Below, one piece after another: positions 10,565-21,785 of a DNA stretch of 64,000 bases. A program made the translations under genes and the position numbers. This stretch comes from Knoxdaviesia capensis (taxonomy: Eukaryota > Ascomycota > Sordariomycetes > Microascales > Gondwanamycetaceae): assembly GCA_001510575.1 (NCBI GenBank), contig LNGK01000004.1:4090667-4154666 (forward strand). Direction: 5' to 3'. Under the pieces are notes generated by a model. That model saw nothing but the letters and a program-made list of their open reading frames with translations. It was not told the origin of the DNA and made no database searches. The number at the start of each line of letters is the position of its first letter. The first letter of the stretch is position 1.

Positions 10565-12852
10565 CTATGCCCACTTGCCGAGGAAGCTCATGAGCACCAT
10601 TCCAGCAATAAGTCCTATCAAAGACAAACCAGTCTGGACCAAGCCCGCAGACGCAAGCTCGCCGGCAATCCAATCGCCCGCCCACATCTCCACGACACCG
10701 ACCCAGACGAGGATACCCGCCGAGAAGGCATCCAGGGTGGCGATCGACACAATGGTGGCCTTGTTGTTCCCGTTGAACGTGTTCAGCACGCCGATGCCAA
10801 TGCCCATGCCGATCGGGGTGACCACGGCGAAGGCCGAGGCCATCAGGATCTTCTTGAGCATCGACACCGGGCGCGGGGCCGCGGCAGCCGGGCTGTCGTT
10901 GTCGATCGAGGAGGCGGTGCCGTCGGCCGACTCGGTTGTGGGCTGCGCCTTCTCGGCGGCAACGAGCGGAACGTGGCTGTGGCCGTGGCCGTGGCCGTGG
11001 CGAGCGAGGGCGGTGAGGCCGCTGACACTCTTGGAGGTGCCGAGCGCGGCGATGCGGGTTCCGAGAGAGATGCCCTCGAACATCTGGTGGAACACGATCA
11101 CGGCAAACAGCGTCAGGAAGAAGCTGTCGCCAGCAACGGCGAGGGTCAATCCGATGACTAGGCGATACAACGAGACGATGTTAGAAGAGTCCTTCAATGA
11201 CAGTCAGAGAGGTGAAAGCGCCACAAACTTACGCAGCGAGTGGAAGATGATTCCCATCTCCATGACGGTGATGCTGGTCATCTCCATCGACGCAGCCACG
11301 TCACGGGCGGTCTCTTCGCGGCTGGCGGCGGCCGCAGCGGCGCGCTTGGCGGACCGCCACAGCAGGAAGCGCTGCATGCCGTACTCGACCAGGAACGAGA
11401 GGAAGAGGCCGGCCATGAGGATGGCGGCGGCGGTGCCTTCGAACTTGAGCTCGCCGAGGCATTCGTTGCCGAAGAGCAGTTCGGAGTGGGTGAGGAGCTG
11501 CAGTAGTTCGGCGTGGTTAGGTCGCCGGGTTCGCTGTGTTCCACGTTGGAGGAACCGGGTGTGGAGGAGATGGACTTACGTGGATGAAGGCGGTTGAGAT
11601 GATGACACCGGTGCCGAACTGCTTCAGGACGACCAACACCGTGTTGAGTTTGTTGGGCAGAAGGAACTGGAGCAGGATCGGCGCGAAGACACCTGTAGAC
11701 GTACACACGGAGAGGTTAGTGACAGGACGATCACCGTCCAGTGTGATGCTGATGCTACGTACCGATGGCGCTGGTGACCAGAAGCACAAACAGCAGACCA
11801 ACCCGCAGCGGGATGTTGTAGTCTCTGTGGACCCTCTCGCACGTCTGTTCGCTGGTCGAGCCGCCGACGCAGTGCCTAGATTTCATTTGAGGTTAGGTTA
11901 GTCTCGTCTGCCAGTTCATCGGCGAATAGAGAAACCATCAGTGTCCTGGAATTGACTCACTCGACTCCGGCGTGGAAGTGGCAGTTTCTCTCGCTGGTTT
12001 CCTCGCTCTCGTCGTGGTCGTGTTCTTCGGCCGCCTCGGGAAGCATGACCTCGACGTCGTTGCCGGCCGCATCGACGCAGAAGCTGGAAACTCAGGTGGG
12101 AAGTTAGTCCTCGATCGTTTCGTTCATGGGTGCGATTGAGTCTCTTACGTCTCGTCCGAGTGGCTGTGGCAGTCGGTGTATGCGGCAGGAAGCTCCTCGG
12201 TCTTGGTGGCGGTGGTCAGAACGACGTATTCGGTGGCACCGGCCATGCAGAATCTAGAAACACGCGTGGTTAGCCCTCCATTTCTGCTGTCACACTTTCA
12301 AGGGATGCACACGTGGAAGTCTCAACATACACAGTGGTTTCATGAAAGTGGCATTCCGACACCGCGGTAATCGGCGACGGCGTAGCGCTTGGCGAAGTCA
12401 CCGTGGTAGTCGCCTCCGGAGTGGCTTCGGCAGCCGCCAGGGTGATCTGCACCTCGCCGCCGCCGGCCATGCACCACGTCTCAGCAGCGTGGGCATGGCA
12501 GGCTGTGTACGACGCGGGCTTTCCGGTGGTGACGGTGCCGGTAGCGAGCACGCGGAACTCGGTGGCGTCGGACATGCAGAATCTGGGGTTTTTGGCGGGA
12601 GATTAGAGTTTTTAAACATTATAACCTTTGCGGCTGCAAATTATGCTTGTTTTCGGGCATCGGGAATAACACCTGGCGTTTGCCCCGGTGTCAAAACTCT
12701 GTTTGGACTTACTGCGTGGTGTCGTGGAAGTGGCAGGCGGTCACGGCGGTGACGCTGGCCGCCTGTCGCTTGGCCGGCGCCGTGGCCGATCCGGAGACGG
12801 CCGGGAGCAGGCCGGCGGCAACGGTAGCCAGGAAGGGAATTGACCGGACCAT
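10565..12852 (-). CDS. ZIP-family zinc/iron transporter with five tandem C-H-x-H-x5-C ectodomain modules
   Basis: Eight exons (12852..12713, 12582..12331, 12253..12149, 12083..11961, 11875..11763, 11692..11580, 11497..11233, 11157..10565) give 567 residues; every junction keeps frame. A signal peptide (residues 1-~22) leads a ~210-residue extracellular region. This carries five C-H-x-H-x5-C modules at about residues 40-49, 75-84, 124-133, 159-168 and 200-209. Then follow eight transmembrane helices, with the ZIP metal-site helices H-S-L-L-I-G-L-T-L-A-V-A and H-Q-M-F-E-G-I-S-L-G, and a cytosolic loop with an alternating His-Gly run (H-G-H-G-H-G-H-S-H). ZIP proteins import Zn2+, Fe2+ or Mn2+ at the plasma membrane. 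Long N-termini with several zinc-binding motifs are known from A. fumigatus ZrfC, so zinc uptake under scarcity is the likely role. Four modules are split by a phase-2 intron at the same codon (see findings). A TATA-like box lies about 120 bp upstream. Confidence 0.92.
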
Positions 12853-14347
12853 ATTTGCAGGAAGAGGATATTGTGCCGGGCTTTGGGTTTCACGTCAGAC
12901 ACACCGAACCTAAAATCAACGAGAGACAAACGCAGGTCCCGGAAATAGGGAATAGAAGCAGCGCAACACAATATATAAATGAATATGGGAAGTGCAACAA
13001 GCTCACTCAGCCTGCGTCTGCCGGATGAAATGTGGGCACTGGAGTTTTTTAAAGTTTAATAAATAAGTATAATGGAAATCGAAATTGTCGTACTTTGTTC
13101 ATTGGAGTTATCACAGCCTCCACGACCTCAGGGTTCGCATGTGGAATGCCAACCGCGAACATCGAGAGACTATACGCGGTATTAGGTAGAGATCAGCACA
13201 TACATTACCTAACGAACCCGGTTAACAGATTATAGGATGATCTTGGCAATGAACAGAGTCGAAAGACGTCGGGAGGATTCTGATATTCCGAGTACACCAA
13301 GGTTCTCGCCAGGACCATAGATCGCGTCAAGGACTCAACTTCAGGACTTATGACCGGAAGTACGGAGACGTGTTGGTTCGATACGGCAAATCAACGAGAT
13401 GGGCAGCAAATATTTCCAGTCTGGTGATATGTCCCAGGAATGAAGGGTGTAAGGGGGTGAACTTTGACGAATGTTACCTGTGCCTTTTCCACTTTGCCTT
13501 TTATCACACACAGCCCACACTGGACCACAGAATCCATCTTACCAAGTGCAAAGCAGTCGTCCGGAATGCTACGAACCTACGTAAAATTACGCAAAAGATC
13601 CCGCACAAAGCCGTCTGAGCGATGGGCCAAGCAGGCGAAGGAAGAAGACGAGAAAAAAGAACGAAAAGATTGCCTGCGGTAAGAACCCGGATAGACAGCT
13701 GTGCTTATAGCCAAGACTTCCTAGTCCACAAAATCACGACGAAAGAAGAAACGAAAAATTTGTTAAGCTGCATAGTGTCTTCGTATGCCTGTAACATATC
13801 ATATTCTCTCTCTCTAAGAACCTTGATGGGCATCTTGGCATCCAAAGTTCGGTCAGCAGAAACAGGCTATTCGAAGAGCTGAGGTGATGTGAGGAACTGA
13901 AGGAGTGAAGTTCTTCCTTTACCAGACCAAATAGTGATAAGCGAGGTTAGTTGAATGTGATGGAATGCCGAAGAGGGGAGGGGAGGGGAATACAGGTCTT
14001 ATAGGGAAAATATCTTGTGAGGCTGTTATTGTCTTCGTCTCGAGCCACTTACACGCACTTTATCCCTCATCACCACCTTTTTACATCGAACCAAGCCACA
14101 GTCTCTCGGATGGAACCTGCATGATGTGGTAGAGTACCGGTGTATTATATATGTAACTATCAACAGGAAATTATTATATTTACATTTTCAACCATTGAAC
14201 ATGGCAGTGTCGCTGGGAGGGGCTTTTGATTGTCCCTTAGGTGGTTTACAGTAATATCAATACAGGAACGAAAACCCTCCGAGAACCCAAATCCCGTCAT
14301 GTTGATTTCCCTCCCGAGGATACCAAGAAAAAGGAGGCCGGGGCCGC
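12853..14347. other. Spacer between ZIP gene and His-rich gene
   Basis: I see no supported gene here. It contains the presumed ZIP promoter, including a TATA-like box, and the 3' region of the His-rich gene. Short open frames near 13370-13880 have no recognisable sequence. Confidence 0.5.
12969..12978 (-). promoter_or_regulatory. TATA-like box of the ZIP gene
   Basis: AT-rich ATTTATATATT (minus strand) lies about 120 bp upstream of the ZIP start codon, a usual distance for a fungal core promoter. The call rests on sequence and position only. Confidence 0.35.
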
Positions 14348-15021
14348 TTAAAGAGCCAGAGCCACGGCAATGGCTCCGAGAACGGGAACCATGACGTTGC
14401 GGCCAAGAGTGGCTCCCTCGCCGGGGATCAGAGTGGTGGTGGCCGAGGCAGCGGCACCCGAAGTCTCCGACAGCGACTCGGTGGTGGTGGTGGCGCTGGG
14501 AGTGGCGGTGGCGGTGATGAACGTCGACGACACGGCGGAGGCCGGGCCCTCGCAGTGCCAGTGGTCGCCGTGGGCGACGCAGCCGACGGACTCGGTCGGT
14601 GCCGGCGGGGGAGTGGCAGTGCCGGCCTCGTGGCTGGACTCGGCCTCCTCCTCCTCGTGTTCATGCTCATGTTCGTGCTCCTCCTCCTCTTCTTCCTCGT
14701 GCTCGTGCTCGTGCTCCTCGGTCGGCTCGGCGGCCGCAGGAGAAGTCACGGACGGCGACGGGGTCTCAACCGGCTCGGCAGCAGCGGAAGTCACGGCAGG
14801 ACCATCGCAGTGCCTAGATATCACGCAGTCTGCAGTCAGCCACCCGCGCCAAAACAAAACAGAAAATCGTCCAAATAGAGTCAGTCAGTGTACGGTAGAT
14901 CAACTCACCAGTGGTCGTTGTGAGCCACGCAGCCGACCGACTCGGTGGGAGCCGGGGGCAGCTGGGCCATGGCCACCTGGACGGCGGCGAAGGCAACAAC
15001 GAAAGACTGAGAGAACTTCAT
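14348..15021 (-). CDS. Secreted acidic/His-rich protein with two C-V-A-H-x-D-H-W-H-C modules, likely GPI-anchored
   Basis: Two exons (15021..14909 and 14813..14348) encode 192 residues; the intron is GTGAGT...CTAG. A signal peptide (residues 1-19, ending A-M-A) precedes the first module (C31-C40). A spacer then runs into a strongly acidic His/Glu repeat (about residues 70-99, long alternating E-H), followed by a second module (C116-C125). Residues 22-40 and 107-125 are a near-identical 19-residue duplication starting P-P-A-P-T-E-S-V-G. The C-terminus is a Ser/Thr-rich stalk, then a hydrophobic tail ending A-V-A-L-A-L with no charged residues after it, as in a GPI signal. Nothing in the sequence suggests an enzyme; the Cys/His modules and His/Glu tract suggest binding of Zn2+ or a similar metal at the cell surface. 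It sits 1.5 kb upstream of the ZIP gene, same strand, and shares its module and intron position. I know no named family for it. Confidence 0.82.
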
Positions 15022-15190
15022 TTTTTCAAGTTAAAGATTGTCGGTAAGTTTGAGCGGAATAGCAAGCAAGCAAAGAAAAACGAGCGAGAACAATCAAGAA
15101 TGAAGCTGAACGAGTGCGAAGAGTTCGATGTTGGCGAAGAGGAAGAGAAAGACTTGCGCGTCACATCACTGCGACGTGATGTCCAGTCAC

Positions 15191-15200
15191 TATATATATA
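15191..15200 (-). promoter_or_regulatory. TATA box of the His-rich gene
   Basis: An uninterrupted TATATATATA lies 170 bp upstream of the start codon of the His-rich secreted protein. The call is by position and sequence only. Confidence 0.4.
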
Positions 15201-16250
15201 CGTTCCCATTCATGGCCTTGGACGAAGAAAAGACTTGGCAGGAGGTCAGTCCCATTCACCAGAACCGCGAAGTCTGTATACTCGAGTTCCCGACCCTGGG
15301 ATCATCATCCCACGAGGTTCTTGGCATCGGCCGGGGACTCTCGTGGGCTTTTAATCTAAAATCACGTCCGGGCGGTATGCGCTAGATCGAGCAGGAAATA
15401 TCCTCGGTTTCGCGGCACGGTCGAGGGAGTGTTTGTAAGGCCTTCTCATGCTGCCACGGCTGAATCCCTCGAGTGAGAGAGCGTGGCGGGAGGGAGTGCC
15501 GAAGAGAGACATGTGCAGCATCATATCCAGTGTGGCGAGGAGCTCCATCAGTGCTGAATGTGACAAGATATGTATCACAAACGGTCAACAGGGCCGTCTG
15601 TTTCTTTTAGTCATCTGTGTCCACCAATAGCTTATGTACAACAGAACCCTCTTGTCCTATCGAGTGTCTGCTAGTGGTTCGGCTATCAAATGGGGCGAGC
15701 TGAGAGTTGGCTCTGTGTACAGTACTGTACTCCAAGAGCTGCGGGGTTCATCAGGGTTCCTCTGTAATTTCAGAGGCGTTGGAAGAAGTTGCCTCTCGTG
15801 ATGACGGTTCCATTCGGTCAGTCCCGACTAAGCGGTTGGCCATCCAGGTCCTTACCACGCACTCCCCCCAACATGCGCCCCATGGCTGCTTTTTGGCGGG
15901 AGACGGGATAGCCGCCGCAGCATGGCCATGCAGCATGGAGCGGCGTATTGCAGCATCGAGGTCTCGCAGGGACGCAGGAACATTACACATGTGTTTAATC
16001 ACACCGAGGCGATTTCGGTTGCCCTAAATTATATGAGGCCGTCCCGGTGGGAGATTCGGTGTTTGTCAGTGTCGTGATACACTGGTCCTGGTGAAGGGCA
16101 GAGGAACCGGAAGCAAGATAGAACGTAGTAATGGCTGCCAGTAGATATTCATGGGTGATGATTGAATTCATGTAAGATAGATCCGGTGTACCAGAACGAA
16201 GAATAATTGAAGTGGTGCAGCGATCATGGAGGGGATACAAACGCACTCGG

Positions 16251-16264
16251 TTAGGGTTAGGGTT
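16251..16264 (+). repeat. Two telomere-type TTAGGG units
   Basis: TTAGGGTTAGGGTT is an exact double telomere unit in an interstitial position, about 180 bp from the 3' side of the tRNA gene. Confidence 0.8.
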
Positions 16265-16440
16265 GTGTTGCCGGGAGTTGCTTGAGACAACAGGCATGTA
16301 AACACCACTCTACATGCGAATAGCATCAAGTCAAGCTCAAAAGGCTATCTATAGGAACAGAGAAGCATACTCTCACTATATGAGAGTGTTTGAGGCGACC
16401 AAAAAATAATTTCGCGGAGGAAAAAAATAAATACAACAGT

Positions 16441-16511
16441 TGCTCGGTCCGGGACTCGAACCCGGTCCAATTGCTTGGAAGGCAATTATCATACCCATGG
16501 ACCAACCGAGC
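16441..16511 (-). tRNA. tRNA-Gly (anticodon TCC)
   Basis: The minus strand folds as a cloverleaf with a 7-bp acceptor stem (GCTCGGT pairing with ACCGAGC). The anticodon stem is ATTGC/GCAAT around the loop CTTCCAA, giving anticodon TCC, which reads GGA glycine codons. The T-arm is CGGG-TTCGAGT-CCCG (canonical TTCGA). There is no intron. The 3' discriminator A is at 16441. About 14 nt downstream on the minus strand is a run of seven T, the RNA polymerase III terminator. Confidence 0.95.
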
Positions 16512-17316
16512 TTGAAAATTCTCAACCGAACTTTGGCTTATATACGTGATTGATGTGGGAGTGGGGGGAGTGTAACCCTGCACCCTAGAGTGGCCCAAAC
16601 CGCCCCATTTTCTCACGACTCCTGACTTTTCCCGGCTTCTTTTTCTTCAATACGAGTGCGCGGATTTGATATGCATTTCTTTTCTTTTTCGCTCGTACCT
16701 CCGCATAGATTGAAAGTCCTGGAAGTCCGGCTTCAATTCTCGGTTCCTGAGCAAATGTGAATACTTCTCTCTCTTCCGCTAACCAACTCGACAACAGCCG
16801 CCGGATAATTCTTGTACCCCCTTTCAGGTGCTCAGAACTGGATACGTCTGCATGTGTGTCTTGCTCTGGGGTCGTGGTTGCATTCCACGGGGGCTTCTTC
16901 ATGCAAGTATCCGCTGCAGCGTTGACGTCGTGACAACTGACTAGAATCATGCTTCTTGCTGTCGCCGTGGTTGGAGACTACTCGCGTTTGCCTGATCTCT
17001 CCTTGACGCCGCTTCATGGGCATCACCAGGCGACGACTTTGCGTTGAAATTGTTGCTACAACACGTTAGGAAGCGACCACTGCAACATCCACAGCCGTCG
17101 CCAGCTGTTGTCCCATTATGGATCCTCCGAATGATGATTGCTCAGCGCTGAGTGATTGCGCGTGCATATGTTGCATCTATTCTCCAGATTGACGGCAACG
17201 ACAGTCGGGAACAGCTTCACGCTGGGTTTTTCATCGTCGTGTTGTATCGAAACCCGGGATTGGCACAGAGGATTCTCCACGGCTAAGCTGATGCATTGCC
17301 CAACCTTCGTTTGCAG
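16512..17316. other. Spacer between tRNA-Gly and the broken esterase
   Basis: I see no supported gene. The last ~150 bases may contain the decayed 5' part and intron of the esterase relic, since a TTTGCAG acceptor-like site ends at 17316. Confidence 0.45.
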
Positions 17317-18087
17317 TGGTGGTTGTACGCCTATTAAATCAAGACATGGCTCCAAACCCTGCGGAGATGAGCTCCCATCGGTCGTTTCCGTACGACCACA
17401 GCGCCAGTACATCGTCAAGCTGCCAGACAACTAAGAACGCGAACACGCCGTACAAGCTGTTCACGTTCCACGTGCTGGGCGGCAGCGCGCAGCAGATCGC
17501 CGACGGCGGCATGGGCTCGCTGGCGAACTCCGGGCTGCCCGAGCTCGCGAACAACACCGCCATCGTCATCTCGCCGAACGGGCAGACTGCGGGCTCCGTC
17601 GGCAGGGTTCACCGGCCAGGGCAACACCGGCGGCGAGGACATTCTGCCCGTCGACGCCATTCTGGAGGCTGTGGAGGCCGAGCTGTGCCTCAACGCCGAC
17701 CTGCGGTTCTCGACTTGGATTTCGTTATGGGGGTGCCATATCGTTTCGCTGTGGCTTGCGCCCGGCCCGACCAGTTCCGCGCGGTCGCGGTACTCTCAAG
17801 CGGTGCCCTCGGCGGCTGCGAGGGCGGCACCAAGCCCGTGGCCTACTACCACCACCACGGCACCGGGGATACCGCTCTCCCGATTGCCATGGGCTACCAG
17901 ATGCGCGGCCGCTTCATCGAGAACAACGGGTGCACGGCCGTCACACCTGAGCCGATGCCTGATGGACAGGTCCCGACTCGTGTTGACGACGAAGGCTGTG
18001 CGCCGGAATGCCCTGTCGGGTACCCGAGCGAGTCGGAACCGTTTGGACCTCGCAATACGTGGGAGTCCTTTTCTCAGTTAGAGTAGA
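17317..18087 (+). pseudogene. Decayed CE1-type (feruloyl/acetylxylan) esterase
   Basis: Fragments of a secreted CE1 esterase follow in order but in different frames. First is Q-Y-I-V-K-L-P-D-N followed at once by a stop (TAA at 17433-17435) where the family continues. Then N-T-P-Y-K-L-F-T-F-H-V-L-G-G, then A-N-N-T-A-I-V-I-S-P-N-G. A frame change follows, then G-E-D-I-L-P-V-D-A-I-L-E-A-V-E-A-E-L, then after another frame change F-A-V-A-C-A-R-P-D-Q-F-R-A-V-A-V-L-S, and finally R-N-T-W-E-S-F-S-Q. The G-x-S-x-G-G nucleophile elbow lies at the second frame break (about 17715-17735) and cannot be read in any single frame. The C-terminal region that should carry the catalytic His is deleted. No signal peptide is joined to it. 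Intact relatives release ferulate or acetate from xylan or related plant polymers; this copy cannot make a working enzyme. Confidence 0.85.
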
Positions 18088-18228
18088 AGTTATGACGGAT
18101 CACGGAATCAGAAACGGAACAAGCTGGAGGTAGGTATTCATACAGTCACAAAGGAAATGTATAATGCCTTTTCTTCTTGATAAACTATCTACTCCTAAGT
18201 CTCAATTCTTGACTCCCTACACAGTAAA

Positions 18229-21200
18229 TTACTTCGGGGTAGGTTCGGGAGTCGGCTCCGCAATCGGCTCAGTAACAATCTCAAACTCCGGCACCGGGTT
18301 AAGTTCCGGCTCCGCCTCAACCACAGGCTCTTCCACTTCCTCAACAACTGGCGGGATGATGAAGCTCTCCGGCGGTCCAAGGTCGCTCGCCTTGACACCA
18401 CCAAGATCGACCACAATCTTCGTCAGGACCATGGTAGGTTCCCGCAACCACACCTTCAGTTCGTGGCGGCCCGGCTGCAGCACGCCCATGGTCGAGTCCC
18501 GCACCCACGCGTTGCGCGTAACAGCATCGTCCCACCCCGGCGGCTCCTGGCCGGCATCTGCGGCCCACGGCGTCGGCTGCACCTCGACGGGGTTACCCCC
18601 ATCCAGGGATAGCACGTACTTGTTCGCGGCCTCGGAGTTCGCGTTCTCCGAGGCGGAGAGGTACACGGTGATCTTGGCAGCGGCGGCCGCAGAGTACGTC
18701 CAGAACGGGTACACAAGCGCGGGGCCAGTCTGCACGGTGATCGAGTTCAGCGTCACCGGCCACAGCTTGACGCCGGCGAGGGTGCGGCCGTAGTCCGGGA
18801 GCACGACGTATGTGGCGTTGTCGGACGCAGTGGACGGAGCGATGCCGCCCGTGAAGTGGTTGGCTTCGATCGACACCGCGCCGCCGGACTCCACGTGGCC
18901 GGCGAAGTCAGCAGGCGGGGCCACCGGCTTGAGCAGCGGAACCACCACAACAGTATCAGCAGACCCAGCCGGCTCGGTCACGCCGACGGTCAGCTCGACG
19001 GCCGATTCGCCCTCGGGCACCAGGTCCCAGTTGATGGCCAGCTCGGCACGGATGCGCGACGGCTTGGTCGTGGTCGAGAGCGCACCCGCCGCGTTGGTGA
19101 TGTTGAGCCAGCTGCTGGCGTTGGCGGTGATGGTGTACTGCACAGAGCCGGTCTCGCGCATGAACACGTCGATGTAGCGCGGCTCGGTGGGCGCCTGGTA
19201 CGGCGTGATGGGTTGCAGGGTGATCCGCGAGGCGTCGGTTGCCTGGCTGCCTTGCACCTGGATGCCGATTCCGAGAAGCTTGGCTCCGCCTTGCGCGGGG
19301 GCGGGGGCTGGGGCTCCGAATCCGGGAAAGCCGGGGAATCCGCCTCCACCGCCACCGCCTCCACCGCCAGAGCCAACGGTCCTGAGGGGAGGCATGGAGT
19401 TCTGAGCGGGTTGCTGCCAGTCGTTATATCCAATGTGTGTTTGGTCCATCTAACGCCAGAGTCAGTGTCTGCCGGACACACCGACATATCATAGTGTGTC
19501 AGGAAAACTCACCATATGGTTCCACTTGCCACCCAGCAGCGAGTGGTAACGGCGTGCGATATCTTGATCTGCCGAGAAAGCCGCTCTAGCCTCCTCGGCC
19601 ATCTCGTCGGCGCGATAACTGCGCTGGTCGGCGTAGTACCCGCCAATGGCCGCCTTGGAGTAGATCTCAAACACAGTCTTGCCGGCCAACACCGGGTGCA
19701 GCACGATCTCGAAGAAGGAGGTCTGGTCGTCCGCAGGGAGCAAGTCGTGCGCAGCCTGGGCTTGGTCAACCAGGGCCTCCCACTCGGCGAAGTTGGCCTC
19801 GGCTTCGTTGTAGTTGGTGGTGCTGAACGCGAAGGGTGTATTGCTGAGATCTTCGTACTTGCGCCGGGCAGTGAGGGTGCCGTAGTGCGTCATGATCTCG
19901 GCGGCGGCGGCAGCAACTTCGGGGCCCCATTGCTCGGCGGCCCACTTCTCCATCCAGGTGCGGGTGCTCTCAGGCTTAGAGAACTCGGTCATGTCGTAGG
20001 CCATAGACATGAAGTGGCTGATGGGGAGTTCCTAGATTCGGAGCATGTCTGTTAGTTGAAGCCCCGCATGGTTTGGCGGATGGCTTGTTCACTTACCATA
20101 GGCTTCAGATCTCCCACGTTGACGATCCAGATGTTCTTGACTCCACGCTCGTAAGTGAGGTGCATCTGCTCCCACGTCTTCATCAACTGGATGGTGCTGA
20201 TCCACTTGTAGTTTCTCGGGGCTCCGACCTACAACGAGGCAATGTCAGGAGCTATCGTTCGATCTAGCATCTCAATGGACGGCAGAACTTACATAGTCAA
20301 AGTGATAGTACATGCCGCTGCCTCCAGCTCGGAGGTTCTCAGCAGCGGTCGGAATGCGACGGATGTTTCCTCTGTTGTCATCGGTCCACAAAAGCGTGAC
20401 GTGCTCGTTCACATCCATTCCGCGCTGCCAGTACCCGGGGACTTCCTATATGGGGAAACGTTGATATATCAGCCGAGGGTTCCATATCACGACCGTTATA
20501 GCTGTAAGTATATCATATCGTACCTTGTACATAACCCACGCTTGGGGAATAGCAGACACATCCCGGCCAGTGACAGTCTGCAAAGTCGACTGCTGAAACT
20601 GAATGACATCCTGGAGAGAGCTCGAAGTCAACGTAGGCGAAGCCGCATCACCGGAACCACGCATTCCCAGCGTGTAGATTGTCGGCCAATCCTTTGACCG
20701 GCGAGCGCCTTCGGTCATGAAGTTCTGGATGTTGTTTCGGTTGGAGCCCCAGTCCCACGAGCCTTGGCAGAACCGGCCCTGTTCTTTGTCGGCGCGAGCC
20801 ATGGGTTCGTGATGGGACGTTCTGGAGTGTGGACGGAAACATGATCAGCACGGCATCGGAGTCTTCGAGAAGATGGATATCGGCGCTTACCCCATAAACA
20901 CTCCGAAGTCGGCAGCAAGAGGACCGTTGCGGGTGTCGTCCACGTAGAACATGCCGTTCCACATAGCCGGCTGGGAATGGAAGAGTTAGCAGACAGCTAC
21001 TATAGAGAAATATGTCCCTGAGGCTGCTGGAGAGCTCGTACCCAAAGATAGTTACCCTTCAGTCTCAGGATCAAGTTCAGAACGCGGGCGTAGAAGTCTG
21101 CATTGTACGGATTCTGGTACTGGTTCCGGGGATAGTTCGACGCGGCCCAGTTCTCCAGCGATGGAGACTCATCGTTCAGAAAGATGCCCCGAAACTTGAC

Positions 21201-21785
21201 AGACGGCGGACCAGCAGTCTTGGCCTCGACGGGCGCGAAGATGTACTCCTTCTTCTTCGGCGTCACATCGGCCCACCAGTACCACGCCGACACGCCAATC
21301 TGCTCCGACACATCATAGATACCAAAGACTGTGCCCAGCGGGTTGCTGCCCGCAATCACCAAAGCAAGGGGCTCGCCCGTACTGGCATCGGTCACAACCT
21401 CTGACCGATACGCCTCCCACAGTCCCTCGACGCCGGTGACGTTGAGCCGGCCATCCGCGATGAGGGCGTCGATGATCGGCGAGTCGCCGATCGTCCCAAT
21501 GACGATGGTGGGGGACGTCACGGCGGCGGGGAGGACATCGGCATTGCTCACAACGGCCTTGGTTCCCAGAACCCGGCCGAAGTCTTCAGCGAGGTCTCCG
21601 ACAGCGCGGCGCGTGGGGGCGTTGTCGGAGGTGGACACGAGGATCGTCGGCGGGGCGCCGGGGCTCGCGAGCAGGAGCCCGGCCTGGCCATCGGCGGTGG
21701 CCGAGAAGGTAAACCGCGTTTCGGCGGAGGGTGAGGCGGAGACGGCGAGGGCGAGGAAGGCGACGGCCAGCTGAATGGCAATCAT
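18229..21785 (-). CDS. Secreted GH115 xylan alpha-1,2-glucuronidase
   Basis: Seven exons (21785..21042, 20970..20891, 20821..20524, 20445..20293, 20228..20097, 20031..19513, 19449..18229) give 1048 residues; all junctions are in frame. A signal peptide (to about residue 17, A-V-S-A-S-P) is followed by the N-terminal domain (I-V-I-G-T-I-G-D-S-P-I-I). Next is the TIM-barrel region with S-A-W-Y-W-W-A-D-V-T-P and K-F-R-G-I-F-L-N-D-E, Y-L-W-P-A-M-W across exons 1-2, T-S-H-H-E-P-M, and L-L-W-T-D-D-N-R-G-N-I-R-R. A helical domain and a C-terminal beta domain follow. GH115 enzymes remove (methyl)glucuronic acid from internal and terminal xylose of glucuronoxylan. Two oddities: a Gly-rich linker (ten Gly, then F-P-G-F-P-G-F-G-A-P) at the start of exon 7, and a ~45-residue Pro/Glu/Val tail after the beta domain. 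A broken CE1 esterase lies just downstream. Confidence 0.92.

Larger units (their letters stand above)
15022..16440. other. Spacer upstream of the His-rich gene
   Basis: This holds the promoter of the His-rich gene, including a TATA run, and a telomere-like motif at 16251-16264. I see no protein gene. Confidence 0.5.

Noticed and set aside
13298..13303. CAAGGT, the core of the A. fumigatus ZafA zinc-response motif, ~450 bp upstream of the ZIP start
   Set aside because: A single 6-mer is expected by chance at this spacing; I saw no second copy in either the ZIP or His-rich promoter.
17316..18087. Calling the esterase region an intact 256-codon gene
   Set aside because: The frame is continuous only because parts of it are out of frame with the family; the catalytic Ser and His regions are missing.
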